DNA from: Candidatus Cloacimonadota bacterium
Lineage (GTDB): Bacteria > Cloacimonadota > Cloacimonadia > Cloacimonadales > JAFGVF01
Length of the DNA stretch: 7,761 nucleotides
Reading direction: 5' to 3'
NCBI GenBank assembly: GCA_016938155.1
Contig: JAFGVF010000381.1
Coordinates: forward strand, 1 to 7,761
Shown: positions 1 through 6,289 of the stretch, piece after piece
How positions within the stretch are numbered: position 1 is the first letter of the stretch
Layout: each line of letters begins with the position of its first letter
Made by a program: the position numbers and the translations under genes
The notes under the pieces: model-generated
Seen by the model: the letters and a program-made list of their open reading frames with translations, nothing else
Told to the model about the DNA's origin: nothing
Database searches by the model: none

Positions 1-102
1 AATATGAAAAGTCTTAGAATTTGTCAAGTTTCTTAACTTCCAAGTGGATATACATTACCAATTCCCATGATTATTCGAAATGTTGCAATATTTGTAGAGA
101 TA

Positions 103-283
103 CACAGTGGAAATTGCAATAACTTAGCTCCATTTCATGCGTTTCTGTAAAACTTGGGATATTTTTCCTTCACAGTGGGATTTGCCGTGATTTATGGTTT
201 TTTGGGGAGTATCTGGCCTTATTAAGAATCATCCCAAGAAATGACTTGATTCGTTTCATATCTTTATCAGCAGTGGAAATAAT
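103..283 (+). repeat. Dispersed imperfect direct repeats of CAGTGG type
   Basis: Two 15-base copies, CACAGTGGAAATTGC at 103-117 and CACAGTGGGATTTGC at 171-185, match at 13 of 15 positions and lie 68 bases apart. A looser third copy, CAGTGGAAATAATGC, is at 271-285. The core CAGTGG recurs in the right arm of the hairpin at 394-431, so the two structures may share an origin. Function unknown; chance recurrence in AT-rich DNA cannot be fully excluded, but the first two copies are long for chance. Confidence 0.5.
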
Positions 284-353
284 GCATAGTTTCGTCTCTT
301 TAGTGTTTATCTTTGCTCCTTTACAATTCCGTTCATCAATCTCAAGTCTCGTC

Positions 354-430
354 ACTGTTTACTCACTGCTCTCTCACTGCCCACCCACTGTGGCAGTGGG
401 TGGACAGTGGGGGAACAGTGGAAGAGCAGT
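354..430 (+). repeat. Long hairpin with 11-base periodic arms
   Basis: The left arm carries CACTG at 353, 364, 375 and 386, exactly 11 bases apart. The right arm carries CAGTG at 394, 405 and 416 and CAGTA at 427, again exactly 11 apart. The centre is a perfect 10-bp stem (381-390 with 394-403) around a 3-base TGG loop. Pairing continues outward through 375-379/405-409, 370-374/410-414 (two G-T pairs), 364-368/416-420 and 354-360/424-430 (two G-T pairs), broken by mismatches at 380/404, 369/415 and 361-362/422-423. No T-run follows on either side, so it does not look like an ordinary intrinsic terminator. Eleven bases is about one helical turn, so the pentamers would lie on one face of the DNA. 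Whether it acts as DNA (protein array, cruciform) or as RNA is unknown. Confidence 0.85.
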
Positions 431-584
431 AGGAATTCTGCACTTTGATGAATAGAAAACTGAAGCAGATTGAAGGTTGTGAAATGTCTTTGAATTTTTC
501 ACTTTCCACAGGGAAGAAAATCATGAAAATAGGAAAATTTTGCAGAACTTAAAACCTGGAAAAGGGATAAAGAAAAGACAATGT

Positions 585-614
585 TTGACAAATAGTTGTA
601 ATTGTGAATTGAAT
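585..614 (+). promoter_or_regulatory. Candidate promoter for the selenium operon
   Basis: A perfect TTGACA is at 585-590 and TTGAAT, matching TATAAT at 4 of 6 positions, is at 609-614, with an 18-base spacer. Transcription would start near 621, about 20 bases before the first gene. The -10 match is modest, so the call rests mostly on the -35 box and the location directly upstream of a long co-directional gene run. Confidence 0.4.
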
Positions 615-643
615 GTAACAACAAAATCCAAGGAATTAAAACA

Positions 644-1798
644 ATGATTTATCTCGATAATGCGGCTACCTCATTTCCAAAGGCACCGGGTGTGGCGGAA
701 GCAGTGGCAGAAACATTTCTCCAGCCAATGGGGAATGCCAATCGCTCTTCACATCATGCTTCAATTCGCTCTACCATTATGCTGGTTGAGACAAGGGAGA
801 TGCTTGCAGAGTTTTTGAGAGTAAAGCATGAAGAGAGAATCATTTTTACATCCAATGCCACTACAGCAATCAATATGGCAATCTTCGGTCTTGTAAAACC
901 GGGAATGAAGGTAATGACCTCCCCCGTAGAGCATAATGCGGTGATGAGACCATTGAGATATTTAGAGCAACAGGGGTTAATTGAAATCATAAAATTTGAA
1001 TTGAACAATGAGTACGATTTCGATAAAAAGAGTGTTGAAACAACTCTGGCACATAAACCGAATCTCTTAGTAACTACTTCAGCTTCTAATGTGTTTGGAA
1101 ATGTTATCTCCATAAATGAGATTTCAAAACAAGCAAAGGAAGCCGGTTGTACGGTTATTATTGATGGTGCTCAGACGATTGGTAATCTGCCTGTGGATTT
1201 ATCTGATGGCAATATTGACATCTTCTGTTTTCCGGGACATAAAGGGCTTATGGGTCCTGCCGGAACGGGTGGAATGTATGTTTCCGACAAAATTGACCCC
1301 AAACCAATTCTGTTTGGGGGGACAGGAAGCGTATCCGATGAGGAGTATCTTCCCGAATTCTACCCCGACAAACTTGAGAGCGGTACCCATAATTTGCATG
1401 GTATTTCCGGTTTAAATGCAGCTCTTCAGTATATTTTAAAAGAAACAGTTGAATCTATGCATCTGGAGAAACATCAGAAGATGGAGTATTTATTGCAGAA
1501 ACTCTTCAAGATAGATGAGTTACAGGTTTTAACAGCGTCACCGGAGAGAAATGCCGGCGTGATTTCGCTGGCAACAAAAGTCGGTACAATTACCGATTTG
1601 ACGGAATATCTTGATAAAAACGATATTGCCGTAAGAATGGGACTGCATTGTGCTCCGGCAACACATAAGTTCCTGAACACATTCGATAACGGCGGAACCA
1701 TAAGAATAAGTCCCGGTCATTTCACAACTCAAGATGAGCTGGACAGGACAATTAAGATAATAGAGCAGTATTTTATGAGATTGAATAAGAAAGGATAG
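644..1798 (+). CDS. Cysteine desulfurase-family PLP enzyme of selenium cluster
   Basis: A 384-residue fold-type I, class V aminotransferase. Such enzymes remove S from cysteine, or Se from selenocysteine, leaving a persulfide or selenide on a Cys. Seen in the sequence: N-terminal YLDNAATSFP (3-12), His97 in EHN which would stack on PLP, Asp174 in VIIDGAQ, the PLP lysine Lys200 in CFPGHKG, FGGTGS (224-229) for phosphate binding, and Cys336 in GLHCAP as the likely catalytic cysteine. The length fits the SufS/Csd-like branch often found beside selD and yedF. The ATG at 644 follows AGGAA at 631-635, 8 bases away. Its stop is 3 bases before the selD start, so the two are very likely co-transcribed. 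Role in feeding Se to SelD is inferred from context; general S mobilisation is the alternative. It is not a complete SUF or ISC operon member here, since no scaffold genes are adjacent. Confidence 0.9.
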   Translation: MIYLDNAATSFPKAPGVAEAVAETFLQPMGNANRSSHHASIRSTIMLVETREMLAEFLRVKHEERIIFTSNATTAINMAIFGLVKPGMKVMTSPVEHNAVMRPLRYLEQQGLIEIIKFELNNEYDFDKKSVETTLAHKPNLLVTTSASNVFGNVISINEISKQAKEAGCTVIIDGAQTIGNLPVDLSDGNIDIFCFPGHKGLMGPAGTGGMYVSDKIDPKPILFGGTGSVSDEEYLPEFYPDKLESGTHNLHGISGLNAALQYILKETVESMHLEKHQKMEYLLQKLFKIDELQVLTASPERNAGVISLATKVGTITDLTEYLDKNDIAVRMGLHCAPATHKFLNTFDNGGTIRISPGHFTTQDELDRTIKIIEQYFMRLNKKG

Positions 1799-1801
1799 GT
1801 T

Positions 1802-2836
1802 TTGGAAAAGATATACCTTACACAACATACAACAGCATCAGGGTGAGGAGCAAAGCTGGGACCGGGGGTCCTGAGTAAAGCTCTTTGCGGTTTGGTGCAA
1901 CCGTTCAATGAGAATTTGATTGTTGATTATAAAAACTCCGATGATGCGGGGATTTATAAACTGACTGATGAGATCGCATTAGTTCAAACAGTGGATTTCT
2001 TTCCTCCCATTGTGGATGATCCGTTTAAATTCGGTCAGATTGCAGCGGCGAATGCTCTTTCCGACATCTATGCCATGGGTGGTAAACCCCTGACAGCCAT
2101 GAGTATTGTCTGTTTCCCTGACAAAACTTTGGATATAAACATACTTAGAGAGATTAATGCGGGAGGTTTATCCAAGTTGATTGAGGCGGGAACATCACTG
2201 GTTGGCGGACATAGTATTACGGATACGGAAGTGAAATATGGTCTTGCCGTTACAGGGATTATACATCCGAAGAAAGTAAGATTGAATAACTCCTTGAGGG
2301 ATGGTGATAAGTTGATTCTGACAAAACCACTCGGGAATGGTGTACTGAATACGGCGATGAAAGGCGGGATGGTGAAACCGGAAAGCATAGAGACCGCTGA
2401 AAAGTATATGTTGCAACTGAATAAGTATGCTGCCGAAATCAGCGATAGCTATGATGTTTCTGCTTGTACGGATGTTACAGGATTCGGACTGGGTGGACAT
2501 CTTTGCGAGATGCTGACTGAAGGTGGTGTCGGGATTGAGTTATGGTATGACTCTCTGGAACTTCTCCCGGAAGTCGAAGAGATGGTTTCGATGGGAATGA
2601 CACCTGCTGGAACATTCAGGAATAAAGAATATAGAAAGGAATATATAGCCAATTACGAAGAAGTAGAACCGGAAAAGCTGGATGTTATATTTGATCCTCA
2701 GACATCCGGAGGATTGTTGTTTGCTGTTCTGGCTTCAGAAGCAGACAGCCTTCTGAAAGAATTGAAAGAGAAAAATGTTCATGCCTTCTTTGTCGGGCAG
2801 TGTAACAGTAAAATCAAGAATTTATTCGTAAAATGA
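1802..2836 (+). CDS. selD: Selenide, water dikinase, itself a selenoprotein (Sec15)
   Basis: Makes selenophosphate from selenide and ATP, the Se donor for Sec-tRNA and 2-selenouridine. Read from TTG at 1802 it is 344 residues, close to the 347 of E. coli SelD. The start LTQHTTASG-U-GAKLGPG aligns with LTQYSHGAGCGCK, placing UGA (1844-1846) at the catalytic Cys17 position, and Lys18 at the essential Lys20; the second Cys of that motif is Ala17 here. Other family motifs: SDDAGIY (46-52), VDFFPPIVDDP (64-74), NALSDIYAMGG (84-94), GGHS (135-138), LTKPLGNGV (173-181), ACTDVTGFG (221-229), DPQTSGG (298-304). AGGA at 1792-1795 lies 6 bases before TTG, the only usable start between the preceding stop (1796-1798) and the UGA. 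A SECIS-like hairpin follows the UGA. A caller treating UGA as stop would begin at TTG 1892 and lose the active site. Overlaps the next gene by ATGA. Confidence 0.93.
1844..1888 (+). promoter_or_regulatory. Bacterial SECIS element with its UGA codon
   Basis: The in-frame UGA is at 1844-1846. Downstream, GGACC (1859-1863) pairs with GGTCC (1867-1871), extended by G1858-T1872 and T1857-G1873 wobbles, closing a 3-base GGG loop at 1864-1866. A lower stem pairs GCAAAG (1850-1855) with CTTTGC (1883-1888) perfectly. The apical loop begins 18 bases after the UGA and is G-rich, which matches the known bacterial SECIS design (short stem-loop within the coding region, G at the start of a small loop, roughly 16-37 bases from the UGA) bound by SelB. 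It lies inside selD coding sequence. An alternative lower pairing, GAGC 1848-1851 with GCTC 1880-1883, is weaker. Confidence 0.85.
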
Positions 2837-3090
2837 TGCAGATAGTCGTAACCTTTAAATCTACTCATCAGGCAATGAAAGCCAAAAAAGCTGTTCTTAA
2901 AGATAAGTTGCAGGCAGAGCTTATCCCCACTCCGAGAGAGATAAGCAAAGAATGCGGATTCTCTCTATTGATACACGACACTACTGATCAGATAGTCAGA
3001 GAATATATGTACACTAATGAGCTGATTTTCAGCCATATCTATAATAGAACTGAGAAGGAGGGAAAGATTTCCTATGAAGAAAACAATTGA
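2833..3090 (+). CDS. DUF3343 putative Se/S carrier protein
   Basis: An 85-residue protein with the DUF3343 signature LIPTPREISKECG (residues 30-42), whose single Cys41 is the likely chalcogen-carrying residue; a hydrophobic first strand (QIVVTF, 3-8) and a helix with alternating Lys and Ala follow the family pattern. DUF3343 proteins are small, often encoded next to selD, yedF and cysteine desulfurase-like genes, and have been proposed as Se or S carriers; I know of no settled biochemical role. The start ATG (2833) shares ATGA with the selD stop, and a second ATG directly follows at 2836, so the true first residue could be either. Its 3' end overlaps yedF by 17 bases, indicating tight translational coupling within the selenium cluster. 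Confidence 0.85.
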   Translation: MMQIVVTFKSTHQAMKAKKAVLKDKLQAELIPTPREISKECGFSLLIHDTTDQIVREYMYTNELIFSHIYNRTEKEGKISYEENN

Positions 3091-3679
3091 TGCTTCAGGT
3101 CAAGCCTGTCCAAAGCCGGTTTTAATGACAAAAGATGCCCTTGAAACAGAGGTTTCAGATTTAACTGTGATTGTGGATAATCCCGCTGCCAAAGAGAATG
3201 TGAGCAGGTTTGCCCTAAAACAGGGACATCAGATTAAGGAAGTTGAGGAGATAGGCTCCAAGTTCCAGATTAGAATTATTAAATCGGGTGAAAATGTATC
3301 AAGCGAACTTGATCCTGAGGATTATACATGTGAAGTTGTTCCCGCAAAAGGGAAGACAGTATTCATCAGTAAGGATAAAGTCGGAGAAGGTGATGATGAA
3401 TTAGGCGGAAACCTTATGAAGGCTTTCATCTACTCACTGAATGAAGTTGAGAAGACCCCTTCAATGCTTATCTTTATGAATTCTGGCGTTAAGCTGTGTG
3501 TAGAGGGAGCAGAAACCCTGCCCAATCTGCTGAAACTGGAAGAGAAAGGTATTGAAATGCTGGTTTGCGGTACCTGCCTGAATTTCTTCGGTATCGCTGA
3601 AAAACTCAGAGTAGGTAAGGTATCCAATATGTATGACATTGCCTCGATACTGACTTCTGAGAGGACAATCTCAATTTAA
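3074..3679 (+). CDS. yedF: YedF-type selenium metabolism sulfurtransferase-like protein
   Basis: 201 residues in two parts. Residues 1-72 are a TusA-like domain with the CPxP motif (Cys12 in GQACPKPVL), the site that carries a persulfide in TusA. Residues 93-195 are a DsrE-like domain with a TVFISKD strand, GEGDDELGGNLMKAF helix start, Cys142 and the C-terminal pair Cys165/Cys168 in VCGTCLNFF, typical of this fusion family. The family occurs with selD and DUF3343 in both Sec-using and orphan-selD genomes; a role in handing Se or S between desulfurase and acceptor is inferred and not proven. A strong AAGGAGG (3056-3062) inside the end of the DUF3343 gene sits 11 bases before the ATG. The next gene starts 25 bases later with its own strong ribosome site. 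Confidence 0.9.
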   Translation: MKKTIDASGQACPKPVLMTKDALETEVSDLTVIVDNPAAKENVSRFALKQGHQIKEVEEIGSKFQIRIIKSGENVSSELDPEDYTCEVVPAKGKTVFISKDKVGEGDDELGGNLMKAFIYSLNEVEKTPSMLIFMNSGVKLCVEGAETLPNLLKLEEKGIEMLVCGTCLNFFGIAEKLRVGKVSNMYDIASILTSERTISI

Positions 3680-3704
3680 ATAAAACATGACATAGGAGGC
3701 TGTT

Positions 3705-4946
3705 ATGGAACAATACCTGAAAAGAATTGTTGCAAAAAACATTCTTTCATTTGGTAATGAAGGAGTCGATCTTGAACTCCACCCTTTGAATGTATTCATT
3801 GGAACTAATGGAAGTGGAAAATCAAACTTAATTGAGATTATTAACCTGCTCCGGTCATTACCATCAGATTTCGCTACATATATTAGAACCAGCGGAGGGA
3901 TAGGCGATGTTTTGTGGAGGGGTTCTAAGGATAATATGGCGTTAATTGATGTAACGCTTAGCCCTTTGCATAGAGACTATACTTCTTTAATCCCCATTCA
4001 TCATAAGTTGACTTTTGGGTCATCAGGTCTAAGTTATGAGATTACAGATGAAATAATTGAGAATACTGAAAAAACAACATCGAGTTTTGATGATGTTCAG
4101 TATTTCTACAGATTCAACAATGGTAATCCCGTTCTTAGCAGTTTTGAGCGAGATGACGATGATAATAGTATAAGAGAACAAATGTGGACAAAAAAAAGAA
4201 AACTCCGATTCTTCAATAAAGATGAAGGACTGGATATCCGGCAATCAATCCTGAGTCAGAGAAAAGATCCTGCTTTTTACCCAGAATTGAGTTATTTAAA
4301 CAGCATTTACAACGATATAAAAATCTATAAAGAATGGAGCTTCGGAAATAGCTCCCTATTAAGGAAGCCCCAAAAAACTGACCTTCCAGAGGATTTTTTA
4401 TTAGAAACAGGAGAAAACATCGGTTTAGTTCTTAATGATATAGAGCACCAGATCAGGGGAAGAGCAAAAATTCAGGAATGCATGAAAAAGCTTTTTGAAG
4501 ATTATGAGGATTATTCTGTAAAGATACATGCCGGAACAATACAGGTGTGCTTAAAAGAAAAAGGACTTTTATCACCGGTACCGGCAAATCGATTATCAGA
4601 CGGAACATTAAGATATTTAAACCTGTTAGCTATTCTATGCCATCCGAAACCTCCCAAAGTAGTTTGTATTGAAGAACCGGAACTTGGATTACATCCTGAT
4701 ATGATTGGACAGATTGCACAGCTTGTTATCGAAGCCTCTGAAAGAACACAACTGTTTATAACAACTCATTCAGATATTTTCATTGATGCCTTAAGTGGTC
4801 ATTCGGAAAGCGTTTTCATTGTTGATAAAGAAAACGGTGAAACAAAAATACATCAGGAAAAACCGGAGCAGATTGCAAAATGGATTGAAAACTATTCTCT
4901 CGGACAACTTTGGCGTAAGGGTGAAATAGGAGGGAATCGATGGTAA
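3705..4946 (+). CDS. SMC/OLD-like AAA family ATPase paired with DUF4276
   Basis: A 413-residue ABC/SMC-type ATPase. Seen: Walker A GTNGSGKS (33-40) near the N terminus, signature-like RLSDGTLRYL (296-305), Walker B VVCIEEPE (319-326), D-loop GLHPD (328-332) and switch histidine His355 in TTHSD. The middle (about 80-290) is a variable, partly charged insert with an acidic run near 150-153. The C terminus SLGQLWRKGEIGGN (399-411) is a feature I associate with ATPases that partner DUF4276 proteins. Strong AGGAGG at 3694-3699, 5 bases before ATG, so it can be translated independently of yedF. The next gene overlaps it by 7 bases, so the two products probably work as a complex. Related ATPase plus TOPRIM-like pairs (OLD-type, RloB/AbiL-like arrangements) act in phage defence; whether this one does is inference. 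No link to selenium is visible in the protein. Confidence 0.85.
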   Translation: MEQYLKRIVAKNILSFGNEGVDLELHPLNVFIGTNGSGKSNLIEIINLLRSLPSDFATYIRTSGGIGDVLWRGSKDNMALIDVTLSPLHRDYTSLIPIHHKLTFGSSGLSYEITDEIIENTEKTTSSFDDVQYFYRFNNGNPVLSSFERDDDDNSIREQMWTKKRKLRFFNKDEGLDIRQSILSQRKDPAFYPELSYLNSIYNDIKIYKEWSFGNSSLLRKPQKTDLPEDFLLETGENIGLVLNDIEHQIRGRAKIQECMKKLFEDYEDYSVKIHAGTIQVCLKEKGLLSPVPANRLSDGTLRYLNLLAILCHPKPPKVVCIEEPELGLHPDMIGQIAQLVIEASERTQLFITTHSDIFIDALSGHSESVFIVDKENGETKIHQEKPEQIAKWIENYSLGQLWRKGEIGGNRW

Positions 4947-5545
4947 AGGTCTATATTGAGGGTGGAGGTGAAAGTAATAGTCTGAGAACAGATTTAAGGA
5001 AGGCTTTCCAAAATTTCTTTATAAGTGCTGGTTTAAATAAAAAACCGAGAGTTGTTGCATCAGGTTCAAGGAATGAAGCTTTCGATGATTTCTGCTGTGC
5101 TGTAAGAACATTAAGCGATAACGATGTGGCATTGCTTCTTGTTGATAGCGAAGAAACATTCACTAAAGATGATAACTCTGTAGAGTATCTTAAGAAAAGA
5201 GATAGTTGGAATTTCCCAAACGATGTTGACTCTTGTCTGGTACATCTGATGGTAGTAACAATGGAGACATGGCTAATTGCCGATCCGAAATCATTGCAGG
5301 AAAGCTTTGGTGCTGGTTTTAATAGCGAAGTGTTTTCAAAGGTGAAGGATATAGAAACAGTATCCAAAGAAGATGCTTATTCGCTTCTGGATAAGGCTTT
5401 CAAAGATACTCCCTCCAAGAAATATATTAAGGGGAAGCATTCATTTCGAGCTTTAGCATGTGTAGATGCATCTAAAGTATGTGCAGTATGCAAGCATGCA
5501 AATCTGTTTATCAACAAGCTGAAAGAACTTGAATCGTATATGTAG
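4940..5545 (+). CDS. DUF4276 family protein, TOPRIM-like candidate nuclease
   Basis: 201 residues. The start VYIEGGGES places Glu7 and Glu11 after a first beta strand, and LLLVDSEE (66-72) gives Asp69 and Glu71 after a later strand; this E...DxE arrangement resembles TOPRIM metal sites such as those of OLD nucleases. MVVTMETWLIAD (104-115) is a typical DUF4276 block, and the C-terminal ALACVDASKVCAVC region also fits. Nuclease activity is an inference from these residues. AGGAGGG at 4928-4934 lies 5 bases before ATG, and the start overlaps the ATPase end by 7 bases, the usual two-gene layout for this pair. Three Cys (173, 181, 184) near the end could be a metal site but no fourth ligand is obvious. 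The next gene begins after 9 bases. Confidence 0.82.
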   Translation: MVKVYIEGGGESNSLRTDLRKAFQNFFISAGLNKKPRVVASGSRNEAFDDFCCAVRTLSDNDVALLLVDSEETFTKDDNSVEYLKKRDSWNFPNDVDSCLVHLMVVTMETWLIADPKSLQESFGAGFNSEVFSKVKDIETVSKEDAYSLLDKAFKDTPSKKYIKGKHSFRALACVDASKVCAVCKHANLFINKLKELESYM

Positions 5546-5554
5546 CTTTTCAAT

Positions 5555-6280
5555 ATGACTTATAGTAGAATGAAACTTGAATTCAACGAACTTGCTGTAT
5601 TGCTAATGGCATTTATCTTTATTATCCCTATATTTGCCGGAACATCAATAAGACTTTATCTCATGATGTTAATTCTCTCACAGCTGTTTCTCTTGTTCCA
5701 CAGAGTACCCAATCAGAAGCTATTCTATAAACTATTATTGTTCCTGCTCATACCGGCAATCTCTGTTTTTATCTCTGCTTTGATCAATACAGAAGGAATG
5801 AAGGAATCACCGATTATTTGGGAAAACAGATATTTGACTTTATATACAAAGGGTTGGGACAACGCCATCCATTTAACCTTGAGAAGTTTTTGTATGTCTG
5901 TAATCTCACTGTCTTATGTGCTTTCCATTAAATACGATAAACTCGTTTATTCGCTTATGCAGAATTTAAAGCTAAGCACTAATATAGGATTTTCACTGTT
6001 AGCGTCATTTAACGCGTTTTATCACTTGAAAGATGATTTTGTCCGAATCAGATTATTAAATCGGATGCGTTTCGGGAAAAGAGTAAATCCCTTCCGGATG
6101 CTCTTCCCTTTACTGGTTGGAGCAGGTAGATATGCCTCGCAGGCAGGACTTAGTCTTGAAAGCAGAGGTATAAATAAACAAAGAACCTATCTGGTATCTG
6201 TCCCCTGGAAGGCAATTGATACTGCGTTATTAACTTCAGCATTCTTTATGGTATTGCTGATTGTATTAATCATAACATAA
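5555..6280 (+). CDS. EcfT/CbiQ-like transmembrane component of ECF transporter
   Basis: 241 residues, strongly hydrophobic, with likely membrane segments near 13-30, 32-49, 57-77, 110-125 and 222-240. Between them is a basic cytoplasmic stretch (about 160-212) with IRLLNRMRFGKR (165-176) and SLESRG (200-205), positions that correspond to the two coupling-helix motifs (the second usually A-R-G) through which EcfT contacts the ATPase subunits. T components link a substrate-binding S subunit to two ATPases for vitamin or metal uptake. Neither partner is in the window, so the substrate cannot be named and the unit is either a shared T component or depends on genes elsewhere. No clear Shine-Dalgarno precedes the ATG at 5555; an in-frame ATG at 5570 is an alternative, and coupling to the upstream stop 9 bases away is likely. 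Confidence 0.72.
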   Translation: MTYSRMKLEFNELAVLLMAFIFIIPIFAGTSIRLYLMMLILSQLFLLFHRVPNQKLFYKLLLFLLIPAISVFISALINTEGMKESPIIWENRYLTLYTKGWDNAIHLTLRSFCMSVISLSYVLSIKYDKLVYSLMQNLKLSTNIGFSLLASFNAFYHLKDDFVRIRLLNRMRFGKRVNPFRMLFPLLVGAGRYASQAGLSLESRGINKQRTYLVSVPWKAIDTALLTSAFFMVLLIVLIIT

Positions 6281-6289
6281 GGAGTTAAG

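Larger units (their letters stand above)
1..643. other. Intergenic region without a supported gene
   Basis: No reading frame here has a recognisable motif, a good ribosome binding site or sensible length; the frames that stay open (for example 246-455 on + and 170-355 on -) translate to low-complexity, hydrophobic or basic strings that look like chance. No tRNA or rRNA signature was seen. What the stretch does hold is a set of CAGTGG-type repeats on the left, a long 11-base-periodic hairpin at 354-430, and an A-rich leader with a TTGACA hexamer before the first gene. No piece of a gene running in from the left edge could be identified: all three + frames meet a stop within the first 36 bases. 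Confidence 0.7.

Noticed and set aside
170..355. Open - frame of 61 codons
   Set aside because: No family motif, no ribosome site, and opposite to every real gene in the window.
394..421. G-quadruplex in the G-rich right arm
   Set aside because: Only two runs of three or more G are present, so at best a weak two-layer form; the hairpin pairing explains the sequence better.
354..430. CRISPR array or intrinsic terminator
   Set aside because: The units are 11 bases without spacers of CRISPR length, and no T-run follows the hairpin on either strand.
246..455. Open + frame of 69 codons in the left noncoding block
   Set aside because: It runs straight through the periodic hairpin, has no ribosome site and no recognisable motif; the open frame is a by-product of the repeat.
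754..1113. Long - strand open frame opposite the desulfurase gene
   Set aside because: Shadow of a well-supported gene; its translation shows no family motif.
1844..1846. UGA read as Trp or Gly under an altered genetic code, or a nonsense mutation
   Set aside because: TGA ends both selD and the DUF3343 gene and TGG is used for Trp; the position is the known Sec/Cys site and a SECIS-like hairpin follows, so Sec is the better reading.
1892..1894. TTG 1892 as the SelD start
   Set aside because: It would remove the catalytic residue and Lys18; homology to SelD clearly continues upstream through the UGA to TTG 1802, which has a ribosome site.
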